Below are positions 21,019-29,685 of a DNA stretch of 31,049 nucleotides, one piece after another. Under the pieces are notes generated by a model. That model searched no databases and had not been told where the DNA came from. It saw nothing but the letters and a program-made list of their open reading frames with translations. The stretch is from JAVXNW01 sp036645575 (GTDB taxonomy: Bacteria; Bacillota; Clostridia; Christensenellales; Aristaeellaceae): NCBI GenBank assembly GCA_036645575.1, contig JAVXNW010000017.1, positions 1-31,049 of the forward strand. Direction: 5' to 3'. Positions within the stretch are counted from its first letter, which is position 1, and each line of letters starts with the position of its first letter. The translations under genes and the position numbers were made by a program.

Positions 21019-21055
21019 GTGGCGGAAAACGGTGTGATGTGGTATACTGTGGGAG
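21019..21055 (+). promoter_or_regulatory. mraZ promoter with MraZ-type operator repeats
   Basis: Four boxes follow each other at exact 10-bp steps: GTGGCG (21019), ACGGTG (21029, degenerate), GTGGTA (21039) and GTGGGA (21049). MraZ proteins are known to bind TGGGN-like repeats with this spacing ahead of their own operons. The third box overlaps an extended -10, TGGTATACT (hexamer 21043-21048); the -35 is poor. This fits autorepression of the cluster by MraZ. Confidence 0.72.
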
Positions 21056-21082
21056 AACTATCACGGAGAGGAGGCGCTGGGC

Positions 21083-21544
21083 ATGGCGCTGACCGCATTT
21101 TCGGGCAATTCGTCACATACAATGGATGCGAAAGGCCGCGTGACCATTCCCTCCGCTTACCGCGAGGCCTTGGGCGATAACTTCACCATGGGGCTTAACA
21201 ACGAACTCACCGCGATTGCGCTGTACCCCAAGGCGCGCTGGCAGTCGATTGAGGAGGATCTCAACAAGATCCCGGTCACCGATGCCAGGGGCATGCGCTA
21301 CGTGCGCATGATCAACGGAAACTCGTTCCCGGATTGCGAGCTGGACGGGCAGGGGCGCATTCTCGTGCCGCCCACGCTGCGCATGAAGGTGAACCTCGAC
21401 AAGAACGTGCGCTTTGTCGGGATCGGGCAGAGCCTTGAAATATGGGACGAAGTGCGCTATGTTCGCGAGAACGAGGCCGCCGAGATGGCCAGCGCCGATC
21501 TGCTCAGCTATGTAAACGACATGTATTATAAACCCAGGACTTGA
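21083..21544 (+). CDS. mraZ: transcriptional regulator MraZ
   Basis: A 153-residue DNA-binding protein made of two SpoVT/AbrB-like MraZ domains. The hallmarks are the N-terminal SSHTMDAKGRVTIPSAYRE and the matching second half DCELDGQGRILVPPTLR. MraZ heads dcw clusters in most bacteria and represses them as a ring-shaped oligomer bound to repeats in its own promoter, which are visible here at 21019-21055. GGAGG lies about 9 bases before the ATG. It is the first gene of the cluster, but rsmH (mraW), which normally follows at once, is absent. Confidence 0.97.
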   Translation: MALTAFSGNSSHTMDAKGRVTIPSAYREALGDNFTMGLNNELTAIALYPKARWQSIEEDLNKIPVTDARGMRYVRMINGNSFPDCELDGQGRILVPPTLRMKVNLDKNVRFVGIGQSLEIWDEVRYVRENEAAEMASADLLSYVNDMYYKPRT

Positions 21545-21564
21545 CCGTGGCGGAGGGGAAGAGC

Positions 21565-22071
21565 ATGAGTACACGGGATGCGGGGCGGGTGACTGCCTAC
21601 GATATGGAGGACTGGTGGGGCGACGAGCAGGACGCAAAGAAGGCGGGAAGTCGGCAACAGCGGCCGCGGCATCGCGTGCAGCACCTTCCGCCGACCGTCA
21701 AGGAGCTGAGCCCGCGCGCCCGCGCCGCGCGCCGCAAGGCGCAAAGCACCGGCAGGATGCTCATGTATATGACGTTTGCGGTGCTGGCGGCTTGCCTGTT
21801 TATCCAAGTGAACCGGTATGCCCAGATCGCCTCGCAGACCAAGCGCATCTCCGCGCTCGTGAGCGAGATAAGCGACATGGAGGCCGACCGCGCGAACCTC
21901 GAACTTCGTTTGGGCGCGCAGGAGCGCGTCAAGCGCGTGCAGCAGCTGGCCATGTACGAGCTGGGCATGACCTATCCGGCCGCAGGTCAAGTGCGCGTGG
22001 TGGCGCTTAACGGGCTTACAACCGATCAACAGACGCAAACCGCCGCGATTTCGGCCGATCTGGCCCAGTAG
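21565..22071 (+). CDS. ftsL: FtsL-like cell division protein
   Basis: A 168-residue bitopic membrane protein in the place of ftsL. It has a cytoplasmic N-terminus of about 65 residues rich in Arg, one transmembrane helix (about residues 68-88), then a coiled-coil-like stretch with heptads (SQTKRISALVSEISDMEADRA and on) and a short tail with LAMYELGMTYP, which matches the end of FtsL/DivIC-type proteins. FtsL forms a complex with FtsB/DivIC and FtsQ and activates FtsW-FtsI. The sequence of this family drifts fast, so the call rests on layout and position. ATG 21565 is chosen over an upstream TTG because GGAGG lies 8 bases before it. Confidence 0.82.
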   Translation: MSTRDAGRVTAYDMEDWWGDEQDAKKAGSRQQRPRHRVQHLPPTVKELSPRARAARRKAQSTGRMLMYMTFAVLAACLFIQVNRYAQIASQTKRISALVSEISDMEADRANLELRLGAQERVKRVQQLAMYELGMTYPAAGQVRVVALNGLTTDQQTQTAAISADLAQ

Positions 22072-22108
22072 GCGCCTTGCGCGCCTGCGGGCGCGGGAGG
22101 GATGTTGG

Positions 22109-24238
22109 TTGGTTCCGACGGGCTCGGTCGTGCGAAAGCGCATAGCGCTTTTGTTGGTTGTATTTTTGGGGCTATTCTGCCTGCTGGCGTGGCAGCTTTT
22201 TCGCTTGCAGGTGCTGGGGGCGTGCGCGCTTCAGCAAAAGGCGCAGCGCCAATGGACGCGGGAGAGCGTCATTGAACCCAAGCGGGGCACCCTTTACGAC
22301 CGAAAAAAGAACGCGCTGGCCGTCAGCGCAACCGCCTATGCCGCCTCGGTGAGTCCGCGTCAGGTTCGGGATGCCCATGCGCTTGCGCAGGTGCTGTCCC
22401 CGATTCTGAACATGGAAGCCGAGGCGATTGAAAAGAAGGCGTCGGATCGCGCAAAGGGCGGGGTCACGCTCAAGCGCCAGTTGGGCGAGGCGACGGCGCG
22501 GCAGTTGCGCCAGATGATCGCGGAAAACAAGGAGACCGGCGCGGGCGTCCTTGACGGGCTATATTTGGAAGAGGACGCCAAGCGCTATTATCCGATGGGC
22601 AGCTTTGCCAGCCAGCTGATTGGCCTTACGACGGTGGACGGCGTGGGTCAGTCGGGCCTTGAAAAATCGTTTAACAAATACCTATCCGGAAAAGCGGGCA
22701 GGATATTGAGCGAGATCGACGGCAAGGGCCGACAGCTTTCCTCGGGCGCGAATGAATACGTCGCGTCGGTCGACGGCTCGAGCGTCACGCTGACGATCGA
22801 TTCGGCGATTCAGTCGATCGTCGAGCAGGCGGCGCGCGAGGCGATGACGGTCAACGGCGCCAAGGCGGTGCGCGTGCTGGTGATGGACCCCGCGACCGGC
22901 GAGATCCTGGCCATGTGCGCAAAGCCCGACTTTGACCTAAACGATCCGCCGCGAGAGGACGTAGCGGCGCTCAACGAGTTGATGCGCAACCGCATCATCG
23001 TGGACGCCTATGAGCCCGGCTCCACGTTCAAGATCATTACGACGGCCTCGGCGCTCGAGGCGGGCGTCACCTCGGTCGGCGAGGGGTTTTACTGTTCCGG
23101 ATCGGTGATGGTCGAGGGCGGGCGCATCAAGTGTTGGGGAAATCCGCACGGCGCGGAGACGATGGCGCGGGCGCTTGAAAATTCCTGCAATCCGGTCTTT
23201 GTGGAATTGGGGCTTCGGCTGGGCGTCGAGCGGTTTTACGACTATCTGGAGGCGTTTGGGCTGGGCAAGCCCACGGGCGTCGATCTGTCGGGCGAGGCGG
23301 GCGGCATATTGATTGATCGCGCCGCCTGCAAGCGGGTGGACATCGCCCGCATCGGCTTTGGCCAGTCGGTCGCGGTGACGCCCATACAGATGCTCAGCGC
23401 CGCCTGCGCCGCGGTCAACGGCGGAAACCTGATGCGTCCCTACGTGGTGCAGGAGATCATTTCGCCCAGCGGGGAAATCGTCGAGCGCACAAAGCCCCAA
23501 GTGCTCTCGCATCCGATCTCCGAAAAGACCTCGGGCGTCATGCGCAAATTGCTCGAGGGCGTGGTCAAAAATGGCGGCGGGAAAAACGCCTACCTCAAGC
23601 GCTATCGCGTCGGCGGCAAGACCGGCACCGCCCAGCTCTACGTGGACGGCCTCGTGTCCTCCGAGACGCACATCGGTTCGTTCTTGGGCTTTGCGCCGAT
23701 TGACGAACCCAAGATTGGGGTACTGGTGGTGGTGGATGAGGCGGCGATCAGACCCGACTTTGGCTCGGTCACATCGGCTCCCTTTGCGCGGCAGATCATC
23801 GAGCGCACGCTGGTTCATTTGGGCGTCGCGCCCACCGATGAGCAGGCGGTTGAGGCCAAGAAGACGTGCGTGCCGGGCGTCGTGGGCATGGACACGGGCG
23901 AGGCGCTGGGGACGCTCAAGGCGGCGGGCTTTACGGGGCTGCTTGACGGGCCGGGGCGCAAGGTGATCGACCAGCTGCCTGCGGCGGGCGTCATGATGGC
24001 GGCCGAGTCGCAGATCATGCTATATGTCGAAGGCACCCCAAGCGCTGAAGGCAACCGCGTGTCGGTGCCCGACGTGCGGGGACTTACGATCAGCGAGGCC
24101 AACAGGCTGGTCAAGAGCTACGGCCTCACGATGAAAATTTCCGGAACGGGCATTGCGGTAGACCAGACGCCCGCGGCAGGAGAGATGGTCACGCCCACCG
24201 GAACGGTCCGGGTCGCGTTTGAAAAACCGGGCGGATGA
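22109..24238 (+). CDS. ftsI: division penicillin-binding protein with PASTA domains
   Basis: The class B transpeptidase that crosslinks septal peptidoglycan. The 709 residues comprise a short N-terminal membrane anchor (about residues 9-31), a dimerisation domain, and the transpeptidase with STFK (Ser305, the nucleophile), SCN (NSCNPVF) and KTG (Lys504 in GGKTGTAQ). Two C-terminal PASTA domains follow (from about 588 and 651), each ending with a QLPAAG/QTPAAG-like motif. Two PASTA domains match the vegetative PBP2B (pbpB) type better than the sporulation paralogue SpoVD. The start is TTG at 22109, with GGGAGG 8 bases upstream. It works with FtsW in the same cluster. Confidence 0.95.
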   Translation: MVPTGSVVRKRIALLLVVFLGLFCLLAWQLFRLQVLGACALQQKAQRQWTRESVIEPKRGTLYDRKKNALAVSATAYAASVSPRQVRDAHALAQVLSPILNMEAEAIEKKASDRAKGGVTLKRQLGEATARQLRQMIAENKETGAGVLDGLYLEEDAKRYYPMGSFASQLIGLTTVDGVGQSGLEKSFNKYLSGKAGRILSEIDGKGRQLSSGANEYVASVDGSSVTLTIDSAIQSIVEQAAREAMTVNGAKAVRVLVMDPATGEILAMCAKPDFDLNDPPREDVAALNELMRNRIIVDAYEPGSTFKIITTASALEAGVTSVGEGFYCSGSVMVEGGRIKCWGNPHGAETMARALENSCNPVFVELGLRLGVERFYDYLEAFGLGKPTGVDLSGEAGGILIDRAACKRVDIARIGFGQSVAVTPIQMLSAACAAVNGGNLMRPYVVQEIISPSGEIVERTKPQVLSHPISEKTSGVMRKLLEGVVKNGGGKNAYLKRYRVGGKTGTAQLYVDGLVSSETHIGSFLGFAPIDEPKIGVLVVVDEAAIRPDFGSVTSAPFARQIIERTLVHLGVAPTDEQAVEAKKTCVPGVVGMDTGEALGTLKAAGFTGLLDGPGRKVIDQLPAAGVMMAAESQIMLYVEGTPSAEGNRVSVPDVRGLTISEANRLVKSYGLTMKISGTGIAVDQTPAAGEMVTPTGTVRVAFEKPGG

Positions 24239-24359
24239 CGGGCGCGGCGAATCCCGAGACGCGCGGATGAACCCCCAACGAAAAGAGCAAGGCGACGCCC
24301 ACCCGGGTGGCGCACGACAACGAGAACCGCCGTAGGGCGGCCCAATGGAGGCGGCATAC

Positions 24360-25829
24360 ATGAAGCTAACTACGCTTGCAAAACAGGTGCCCGGCCCGGT
24401 GACAATCACGGGCTATGAACGCAATCAGGTGACCGTGCTGTGCACAGATTCCAGAAAGGTCGTGCCGGGCGCGCTGTTTTTCTGCATCCCCGGCCTGCGC
24501 ATGGACGCGCACGACTTTGCGGCGCAGGCCGCACAGGCGGGCGCGGCGGCGCTGGTCGTCGATCACCGCCTGCCGCTGGATATTCCGCAGGTCATCGTGC
24601 CCGATGTGCGCACCGCGCTTTCCTATATGGCGGCGGAGTTCTATGGCCAGCCTGCCAAGCGGCTCAAGATGGTCGGCATCACCGGCACCAAGGGAAAGAC
24701 CACGGTCAGCTTTCTGATCAAGTCCATCCTGGAGGCGGCGGGGCACACGGTGGGCCTGATCGGCACCGTCTGTTCGATGATCGGCGAGACGCAGATCCCC
24801 TCGAACCTGACCACGCCCGACCCGATCGACTTTCAGGCGCTGCTAAAGAAGATGGCGGACGCGGGCGCGGAGTACGTGGTGATGGAGATTTCCGCCCACG
24901 CGATGGCGCTCAAGCGCGTGGAGGGCATACACTTTGCGGTGGCGGGGTTCACCAATTTTTCGCAGGATCACCTGGACTTTTTTGGCGACATGGACACCTA
25001 CCTCAAGGCCAAACTGGAACTGCTCAAAAAGGAGCGGTGCGATTTCGTCGTCTACAACGCGGATGACGAGCGCGTCTGCGAGGCGGTTCGAAAATTGGAC
25101 ATTCCCAAGGCGGACATCGGCATTCGCGTCGCGAGCGACATTCACGCAAACGACATCGAGGTCGGCGAGATGGGCTGCGCCTATCAGCTGACGTTCTCAA
25201 AGAAATTTAAACTGCGCTTGCAAATGCACTTGGCGGGCGTGTTTAACGTCTATAACTCCATGATGGCCGCCGCGATGTGCGACCGGCTCGGCGTCCAAGC
25301 GGAGGACATCAAGCGCGGCATTGAGCGCCTGAAGGGCGTGCCCGGGCGAATTGAGCTGTTGGAGACCGAGACCGCGTACCGGGTGATTCTCGACTATGCG
25401 CACTCGCCCGATTCGCTCGAGAACATCCTGCGCGCCGTGCGCGAGACCGCCAAGGCGCGCGTCATCGTGGTGTTCGGCTGCGGCGGCGACCGCGACCACG
25501 ACAAGCGCCCGATCATGGGCGAGATCGGCGGACGCATGGCGGACTACTGCATCTTGTCCAGCGACAACCCGCGCAGCGAAGATCCCAACAAGATCCTGCG
25601 CGAGATCGAGGCGGGCATCAAGGTGTCGGGCGGGCGCTACGAGGTGATCGAAAACCGGCGCTGCGCCATTCGAAGCGCCCTTCAGATGGCCAAATCAGGC
25701 GACGTCATCGTGCTGGCGGGCAAGGGTCACGAGACCTATCAGGAGATCAAGGGCGTCAAATACGCCTTTGACGAAAAGCTGGTCGTCAAGGAATTGCTGG
25801 CGGAGATTCAAGGAGACGCCGCCCAATAG
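24360..25829 (+). CDS. murE: UDP-MurNAc-tripeptide synthetase (meso-DAP type)
   Basis: Adds the third amino acid to UDP-MurNAc-L-Ala-D-Glu in the cytoplasm. The 489-residue Mur ligase has the N-terminal UDP-binding domain with CTDSRKVVPGALFF, the ATP loop GTKGKTT (Lys113), the TTPDP and EISAHAM stretches, DYAHSPDS, and DNPRSEDP (Asp402-Arg405). DNPR is the mark of enzymes that add meso-diaminopimelate, not lysine. The start at 24360 has GGAGG 8 bases upstream; the ATG at 24345 lies inside that site. murF, which usually follows, is missing; the next gene is mraY. Confidence 0.96.
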   Translation: MKLTTLAKQVPGPVTITGYERNQVTVLCTDSRKVVPGALFFCIPGLRMDAHDFAAQAAQAGAAALVVDHRLPLDIPQVIVPDVRTALSYMAAEFYGQPAKRLKMVGITGTKGKTTVSFLIKSILEAAGHTVGLIGTVCSMIGETQIPSNLTTPDPIDFQALLKKMADAGAEYVVMEISAHAMALKRVEGIHFAVAGFTNFSQDHLDFFGDMDTYLKAKLELLKKERCDFVVYNADDERVCEAVRKLDIPKADIGIRVASDIHANDIEVGEMGCAYQLTFSKKFKLRLQMHLAGVFNVYNSMMAAAMCDRLGVQAEDIKRGIERLKGVPGRIELLETETAYRVILDYAHSPDSLENILRAVRETAKARVIVVFGCGGDRDHDKRPIMGEIGGRMADYCILSSDNPRSEDPNKILREIEAGIKVSGGRYEVIENRRCAIRSALQMAKSGDVIVLAGKGHETYQEIKGVKYAFDEKLVVKELLAEIQGDAAQ

Positions 25830-25877
25830 GGGCGCGCCGCGCGGCCAGACAAGTAAAAATTTCGGAGGATACACAGG

Positions 25878-26876
25878 ATGCAGCGGTTGATTCTAACGGT
25901 CATCATCGCCTTTCTCGTCGCCATTGCGCTGGGGCCGGTCGTAATTCCGTGGCTCAAGCGAATGAAATTCGGGCAGACCATCTACGATCTCGGCCCCGAG
26001 GCGCATAAAAAAAAGCAGGGCATCCCCACGATGGGCGGCATCATATTTGCCGTGCCGATGGTGCTGGTGCCCATCGTCATGTCCTACGGCTATCAGCGCG
26101 GCAACTTTCTGTGGGTGGCGATCATCTGCACGCTGGGCTTTGGGCTGATCGGGTTCGTGGACGACTTTATCAAGGTGAAAAAGAAGCGCTCGCTCGGCCT
26201 GACGGCCAAGCAAAAGCTGATTCCGCAGATCATCTTGTCCATTGCGCTTGCGGTGTGGGCGTACAACCAGCCGAACATCGGCTCCAAACTCATCGTGCCG
26301 TTTACCCATTTCGAGTGGGATCTGGGCTGGTGGTACATCCCGGTGATGGTGTTTATTCTGGTGGGCACGGTCAATTCGGCCAACCTCTTGGACGGCCTAG
26401 ACGGCCTTTTGTCCAGCTGTTCGCTGATCGACTTTATCACGATGGCGCTGATCGTCATGCTGATGGCGGTCGGGGAAGTGCCGGAGACGGGCGCGGACCT
26501 CACGGTGATCATGCTCTTTTGCGGCGCGGCGGCCGGCGCGCTCATGGGCTTTCTGCGCTTTAACGCCTATCCCGCCGGGGTGTTCATGGGCGATGTCGGC
26601 TCCTTTACGATCGGGGGCGCGCTGGTCGCGGTGTGCATGCTGACGCGCACGTCGCTGCTGCTGCCGATCATTGCGCTGGCGATGGTGCTCTCGAGCGTCT
26701 CGGATATCTTGCAGGTGGGCTATTTCAAACTCACGCACGGCAAGCGCATCTTCCGCATGGCGCCGCTGCATCATCACTTTGAACTGGGCGGCATGCCGGA
26801 GACCCGGATCGTGTCGATGTACACGCTGGCGACGGCGCTTTTGTGCCTGCTGGCGCTGCTGGCATTTACCGCATAG
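25878..26876 (+). CDS. mraY: phospho-MurNAc-pentapeptide transferase MraY
   Basis: Transfers phospho-MurNAc-pentapeptide to undecaprenyl phosphate, making lipid I at the inner face of the membrane. The 332-residue protein has about ten transmembrane helices. The family motifs are HKKKQGIPTMGG, VDDFIKV with Asp95 and Asp96, NLLDGLDGL, GVFMGDVGS and MAPLHHHFELGG, all intact. GGAGG lies 10 bases before the ATG. It directly follows murE and precedes murD by 170 bases. Confidence 0.98.
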   Translation: MQRLILTVIIAFLVAIALGPVVIPWLKRMKFGQTIYDLGPEAHKKKQGIPTMGGIIFAVPMVLVPIVMSYGYQRGNFLWVAIICTLGFGLIGFVDDFIKVKKKRSLGLTAKQKLIPQIILSIALAVWAYNQPNIGSKLIVPFTHFEWDLGWWYIPVMVFILVGTVNSANLLDGLDGLLSSCSLIDFITMALIVMLMAVGEVPETGADLTVIMLFCGAAAGALMGFLRFNAYPAGVFMGDVGSFTIGGALVAVCMLTRTSLLLPIIALAMVLSSVSDILQVGYFKLTHGKRIFRMAPLHHHFELGGMPETRIVSMYTLATALLCLLALLAFTA

Positions 26877-26974
26877 AACGCCTTGGCCGCCGGGAAAAAC
26901 GCGGAAGCCGAAAAAATCCGGCGACCGAGAAAACGCGCAAGTCGGACAATGCGGATGTATGGACGAGCAATTCT

Positions 26975-26992
26975 GCGCATAGCGTTATGCGC
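26975..26992. repeat. small hairpin between mraY and murD
   Basis: GCGCATA (26975-26981) pairs with TATGCGC (26986-26992) over a four-base loop. It has no T-run. The 170-base gap holds no gene and no evident promoter, so the hairpin may only tune mRNA stability. Confidence 0.4.
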
Positions 26993-27046
26993 GAGGCGTA
27001 AAGCGCCAAGCTTTTGAGACCAATTGATGCACAAGGGGGTGTTTGA

Positions 27047-28414
27047 ATGAATGAGATGACTTTGGTGGTGGGCATGGCGCGCAGTGGCGTTGCCGCCGCC
27101 ATGCTGCTTGCGGCGCAGGGAAAAAGGGTGCGCTTAAGCGACAACAAGACGCGGGAACAGCTGGAAGAGGCGCTTAAGCCGCTTGAAAAGATAGAGGGCA
27201 TCGAGTACCGGCTCGGGGAAAAGGCGGAGGACCTGCTGGAAAACGTCGATCAAGTGGTCATATCGCCCGGCATACCGATCGACCATCCGGTGGCTCAGGC
27301 GGCGCGGGCAAAGGGCATTGAGCTGATTGGCGAACTGGAACTGGCGTCGCGCCTTGGAAAAGGCAAGCTGTACGCGATCACGGGCACCAACGGAAAGACC
27401 ACGACCACCACCTTGACCGGGGAGATATTCAAAAAGGCGGGCAAGATGACGTATGTCGTGGGCAACATCGGCCTTCCCTATTCGGCGATTGTGCCGGAGA
27501 GTCGCCCCGAGGACGTGACGGTATGCGAGGTGTCCTCCTTCCAGCTGGAGACGATCGACCAATTTCATCCGCGCATTTCGGCGATCCTCAACATCACCGA
27601 GGATCACCTGAACCGGCACAAGACGATGGAAAACTACATTGCGCACAAGGCGCGCATCTTTCAAAACCAGACGGGCGACGATTGCGTGGTGCTGAACTAC
27701 GACGATCCGCTGCTGCGCGCGATGGCCGATCAACCGGCATGCCGCGTCGTCTGGTTTTCGCGCACCCAGACGCCCCCCTACGGCGCTTTTCTCGCGGGCG
27801 GCATGATGGTCTACGGCGACCTAGAGAACAACCGCGCGATCTGCGATCCGACGGAGGTGAGCATTCCCGGCCCGCACAACCTCGAAAACGCGCTGGCGGC
27901 CACCGCCATTGCGATGGAGGCGGGCGTGCCCGCGCCGGTCATTCGCCACGCGCTGCGCACGTTCAAGGGCGTTGAGCACCGAATGGAATTTGTGCGCACG
28001 CTCGACTCGGTCAACTACATCAACGATTCCAAGGGCACCAACGTCGATTCGACGCTCAAGGCGATTGAGACCATGACGCAGCCCACCGTGATGATCGCGG
28101 GCGGCTCCAGCAAGCGCGTGAGCATGCGCCCGCTTGCCGAGGCGATCAAGGGCGGCTGCATTGCGCACGTGGTTTTGTGCGGCGCGACCTCAGAGGAGAT
28201 CGCGGAGGCGCTCGACCAGGTCGGCTATACGGCCTACGTGCGCGCGGGCATGGACTTTGAAAAGGCGATCACCCTGGCGCGCGCGCTGGCGCAGCCGGGC
28301 GGAAACGTGCTGCTCTCGCCCGCGTGCGCAAGTTTTGACCTGTTCAAGGACTACGAAGAGCGCGGCGAGCGATTCAAGCGCATCGTAAACGCGCTGGGTT
28401 CAAGCGCCATTTGA
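27047..28414 (+). CDS. murD: UDP-MurNAc-L-Ala-D-Glu ligase
   Basis: Adds D-glutamate to UDP-MurNAc-L-alanine. The 455-residue Mur ligase has the N-terminal Rossmann stretch (VVGMARSGVAAA), the ATP loop GTNGKTT (Lys117), EVSSFQLE, ITEDHLNRH, the central HNLENALAA and YINDSKGTN. The GGSSKRVSM stretch stands where many MurDs have an aspartate before the lysine, a mild deviation. AGGGGG lies 6 bases before the ATG. The stop overlaps the ftsW start. Confidence 0.95.
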   Translation: MNEMTLVVGMARSGVAAAMLLAAQGKRVRLSDNKTREQLEEALKPLEKIEGIEYRLGEKAEDLLENVDQVVISPGIPIDHPVAQAARAKGIELIGELELASRLGKGKLYAITGTNGKTTTTTLTGEIFKKAGKMTYVVGNIGLPYSAIVPESRPEDVTVCEVSSFQLETIDQFHPRISAILNITEDHLNRHKTMENYIAHKARIFQNQTGDDCVVLNYDDPLLRAMADQPACRVVWFSRTQTPPYGAFLAGGMMVYGDLENNRAICDPTEVSIPGPHNLENALAATAIAMEAGVPAPVIRHALRTFKGVEHRMEFVRTLDSVNYINDSKGTNVDSTLKAIETMTQPTVMIAGGSSKRVSMRPLAEAIKGGCIAHVVLCGATSEEIAEALDQVGYTAYVRAGMDFEKAITLARALAQPGGNVLLSPACASFDLFKDYEERGERFKRIVNALGSSAI

Positions 28415-29556
28415 TCTTACACCCCTCATCCGGCGCCAAAGCAAGGCCCGCGCGGGCGGCAAACCGAAATACGAAGGGGTTTCTGGTGGCGTTTGTGCTG
28501 CTGTTGTCAAGCGGCCTGCTGGTGCTCTACGCCGCCAGCTACTACAACGCCCAAGACACCGAAAAGGGGCAATTTTCCGAGGTCATAAGTCAGCTGATGG
28601 GCATGGGACTTGGCCTGTGCGCCATGCTGCTCGTGCAAAAGATCGACTACCGCATCCTCAAAAAGCCGGTGGTGACCGGCGCGCTGCTACTTTTGAGCCT
28701 CGTTTTGCTGGCGCTTGTGCCCATCCCGGGCGTGGGCAAGATGATCAACGGCTCGCGCCGGTGGCTGCGGCTGGGTCCCATCAGCTTTCAGCCATCGGAG
28801 ATGGCCAAGTATGCGATGATCCTGTTCATGGCGCGCACGCTCAGTCGGCGCGAGGCCAAGCTCGAGCGCCTGCTGACCGGGCTTGTGCCCATGCTGATCG
28901 TGCCGGGCATCATGTTCTTTCTGATCCTGATGCAGCCCAATTTATCGACCGCCGGATCGATCCTGATCGTCGCGATGATCATGGTGATGCTGGCGGGGGC
29001 CAAGTGGCGGCACCTTGGGCTGATGGGCGTGGCGGGGCTGGGCCTGGGCGCGTTTTACGCGCTGTCAGAGCCGTATAGGCGGGCGCGCATGTTCTCCTTT
29101 CGCGACCCGTTTGCCAAAATGAGCGACGAGGGCTATCAACTGGCGCAGTCGCTCATGGCCTTTGGCTCGGGCGGACTGTTCGGCATGGGCCTTGGGCGCG
29201 GGCGGCAGAAGTACGCGTTTTTGCCCTATCCCGAGTCCGATTTTATCTTTGCGGTGGTGGGCGAGGACATGGGGCTTGCCGGGTGTCTGGGCGTGCTGGC
29301 GCTGTTTTTTGCGCTGATCTACTACGGGATGCGCATTGCCCTTCAGTGCGAAGACCGCTTTGGCAGCCTACTTGCGGGCGGCATTGTCGCGATGCTGGGC
29401 GTGCAGACGGTCATGAACGTGGCGGTCGTCATTGGGCTTATGCCCACGACCGGGCTGCCGCTCCCGTTTTTCTCCGCCGGCGGCACCTCCATTGCGATCG
29501 TGATGGCGGCTGTGGGGCTGGTGCTGAACATCTCGCAGGCCGGGCACGCGGATTGA
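28411..29556 (+). CDS. ftsW: septal peptidoglycan polymerase FtsW (SEDS family)
   Basis: SEDS glycosyltransferase that polymerises lipid II at the septum with FtsI. The 381-residue protein has about ten transmembrane helices and the SEDS motifs INGSRRWLRLGPISFQPSE, GYQLAQSLMAFGSGGLFGMGLG, YPESDFIFAVVGEDMG and PLPFFSAGGTS. Two positions are unusual. The loop before GYQ reads RDPFAKMSDE, with Lys236 where the second, catalytic-type aspartate of FtsW/RodA (as in EDP or SDP) is expected, and the helix stretch QPNLST stands for the common QPDLGT. The TTG start overlaps the murD stop (TTGA) and has no clear ribosome site, so it relies on coupling. murG, its usual neighbour, does not follow. Confidence 0.92.
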   Translation: MILHPSSGAKARPARAANRNTKGFLVAFVLLLSSGLLVLYAASYYNAQDTEKGQFSEVISQLMGMGLGLCAMLLVQKIDYRILKKPVVTGALLLLSLVLLALVPIPGVGKMINGSRRWLRLGPISFQPSEMAKYAMILFMARTLSRREAKLERLLTGLVPMLIVPGIMFFLILMQPNLSTAGSILIVAMIMVMLAGAKWRHLGLMGVAGLGLGAFYALSEPYRRARMFSFRDPFAKMSDEGYQLAQSLMAFGSGGLFGMGLGRGRQKYAFLPYPESDFIFAVVGEDMGLAGCLGVLALFFALIYYGMRIALQCEDRFGSLLAGGIVAMLGVQTVMNVAVVIGLMPTTGLPLPFFSAGGTSIAIVMAAVGLVLNISQAGHAD

Positions 29557-29685
29557 TGGGGCCATGGTCAGCGGGTGAATCAAGTGAGCAAAGTAGGACA
29601 AACCAAAATTTTTTATCGGCTTCACCAATCCTGTGCGCGCGCATATGCTGTTGATGTGGCCTTTGAATAATTGGAGGTGTGTCCT

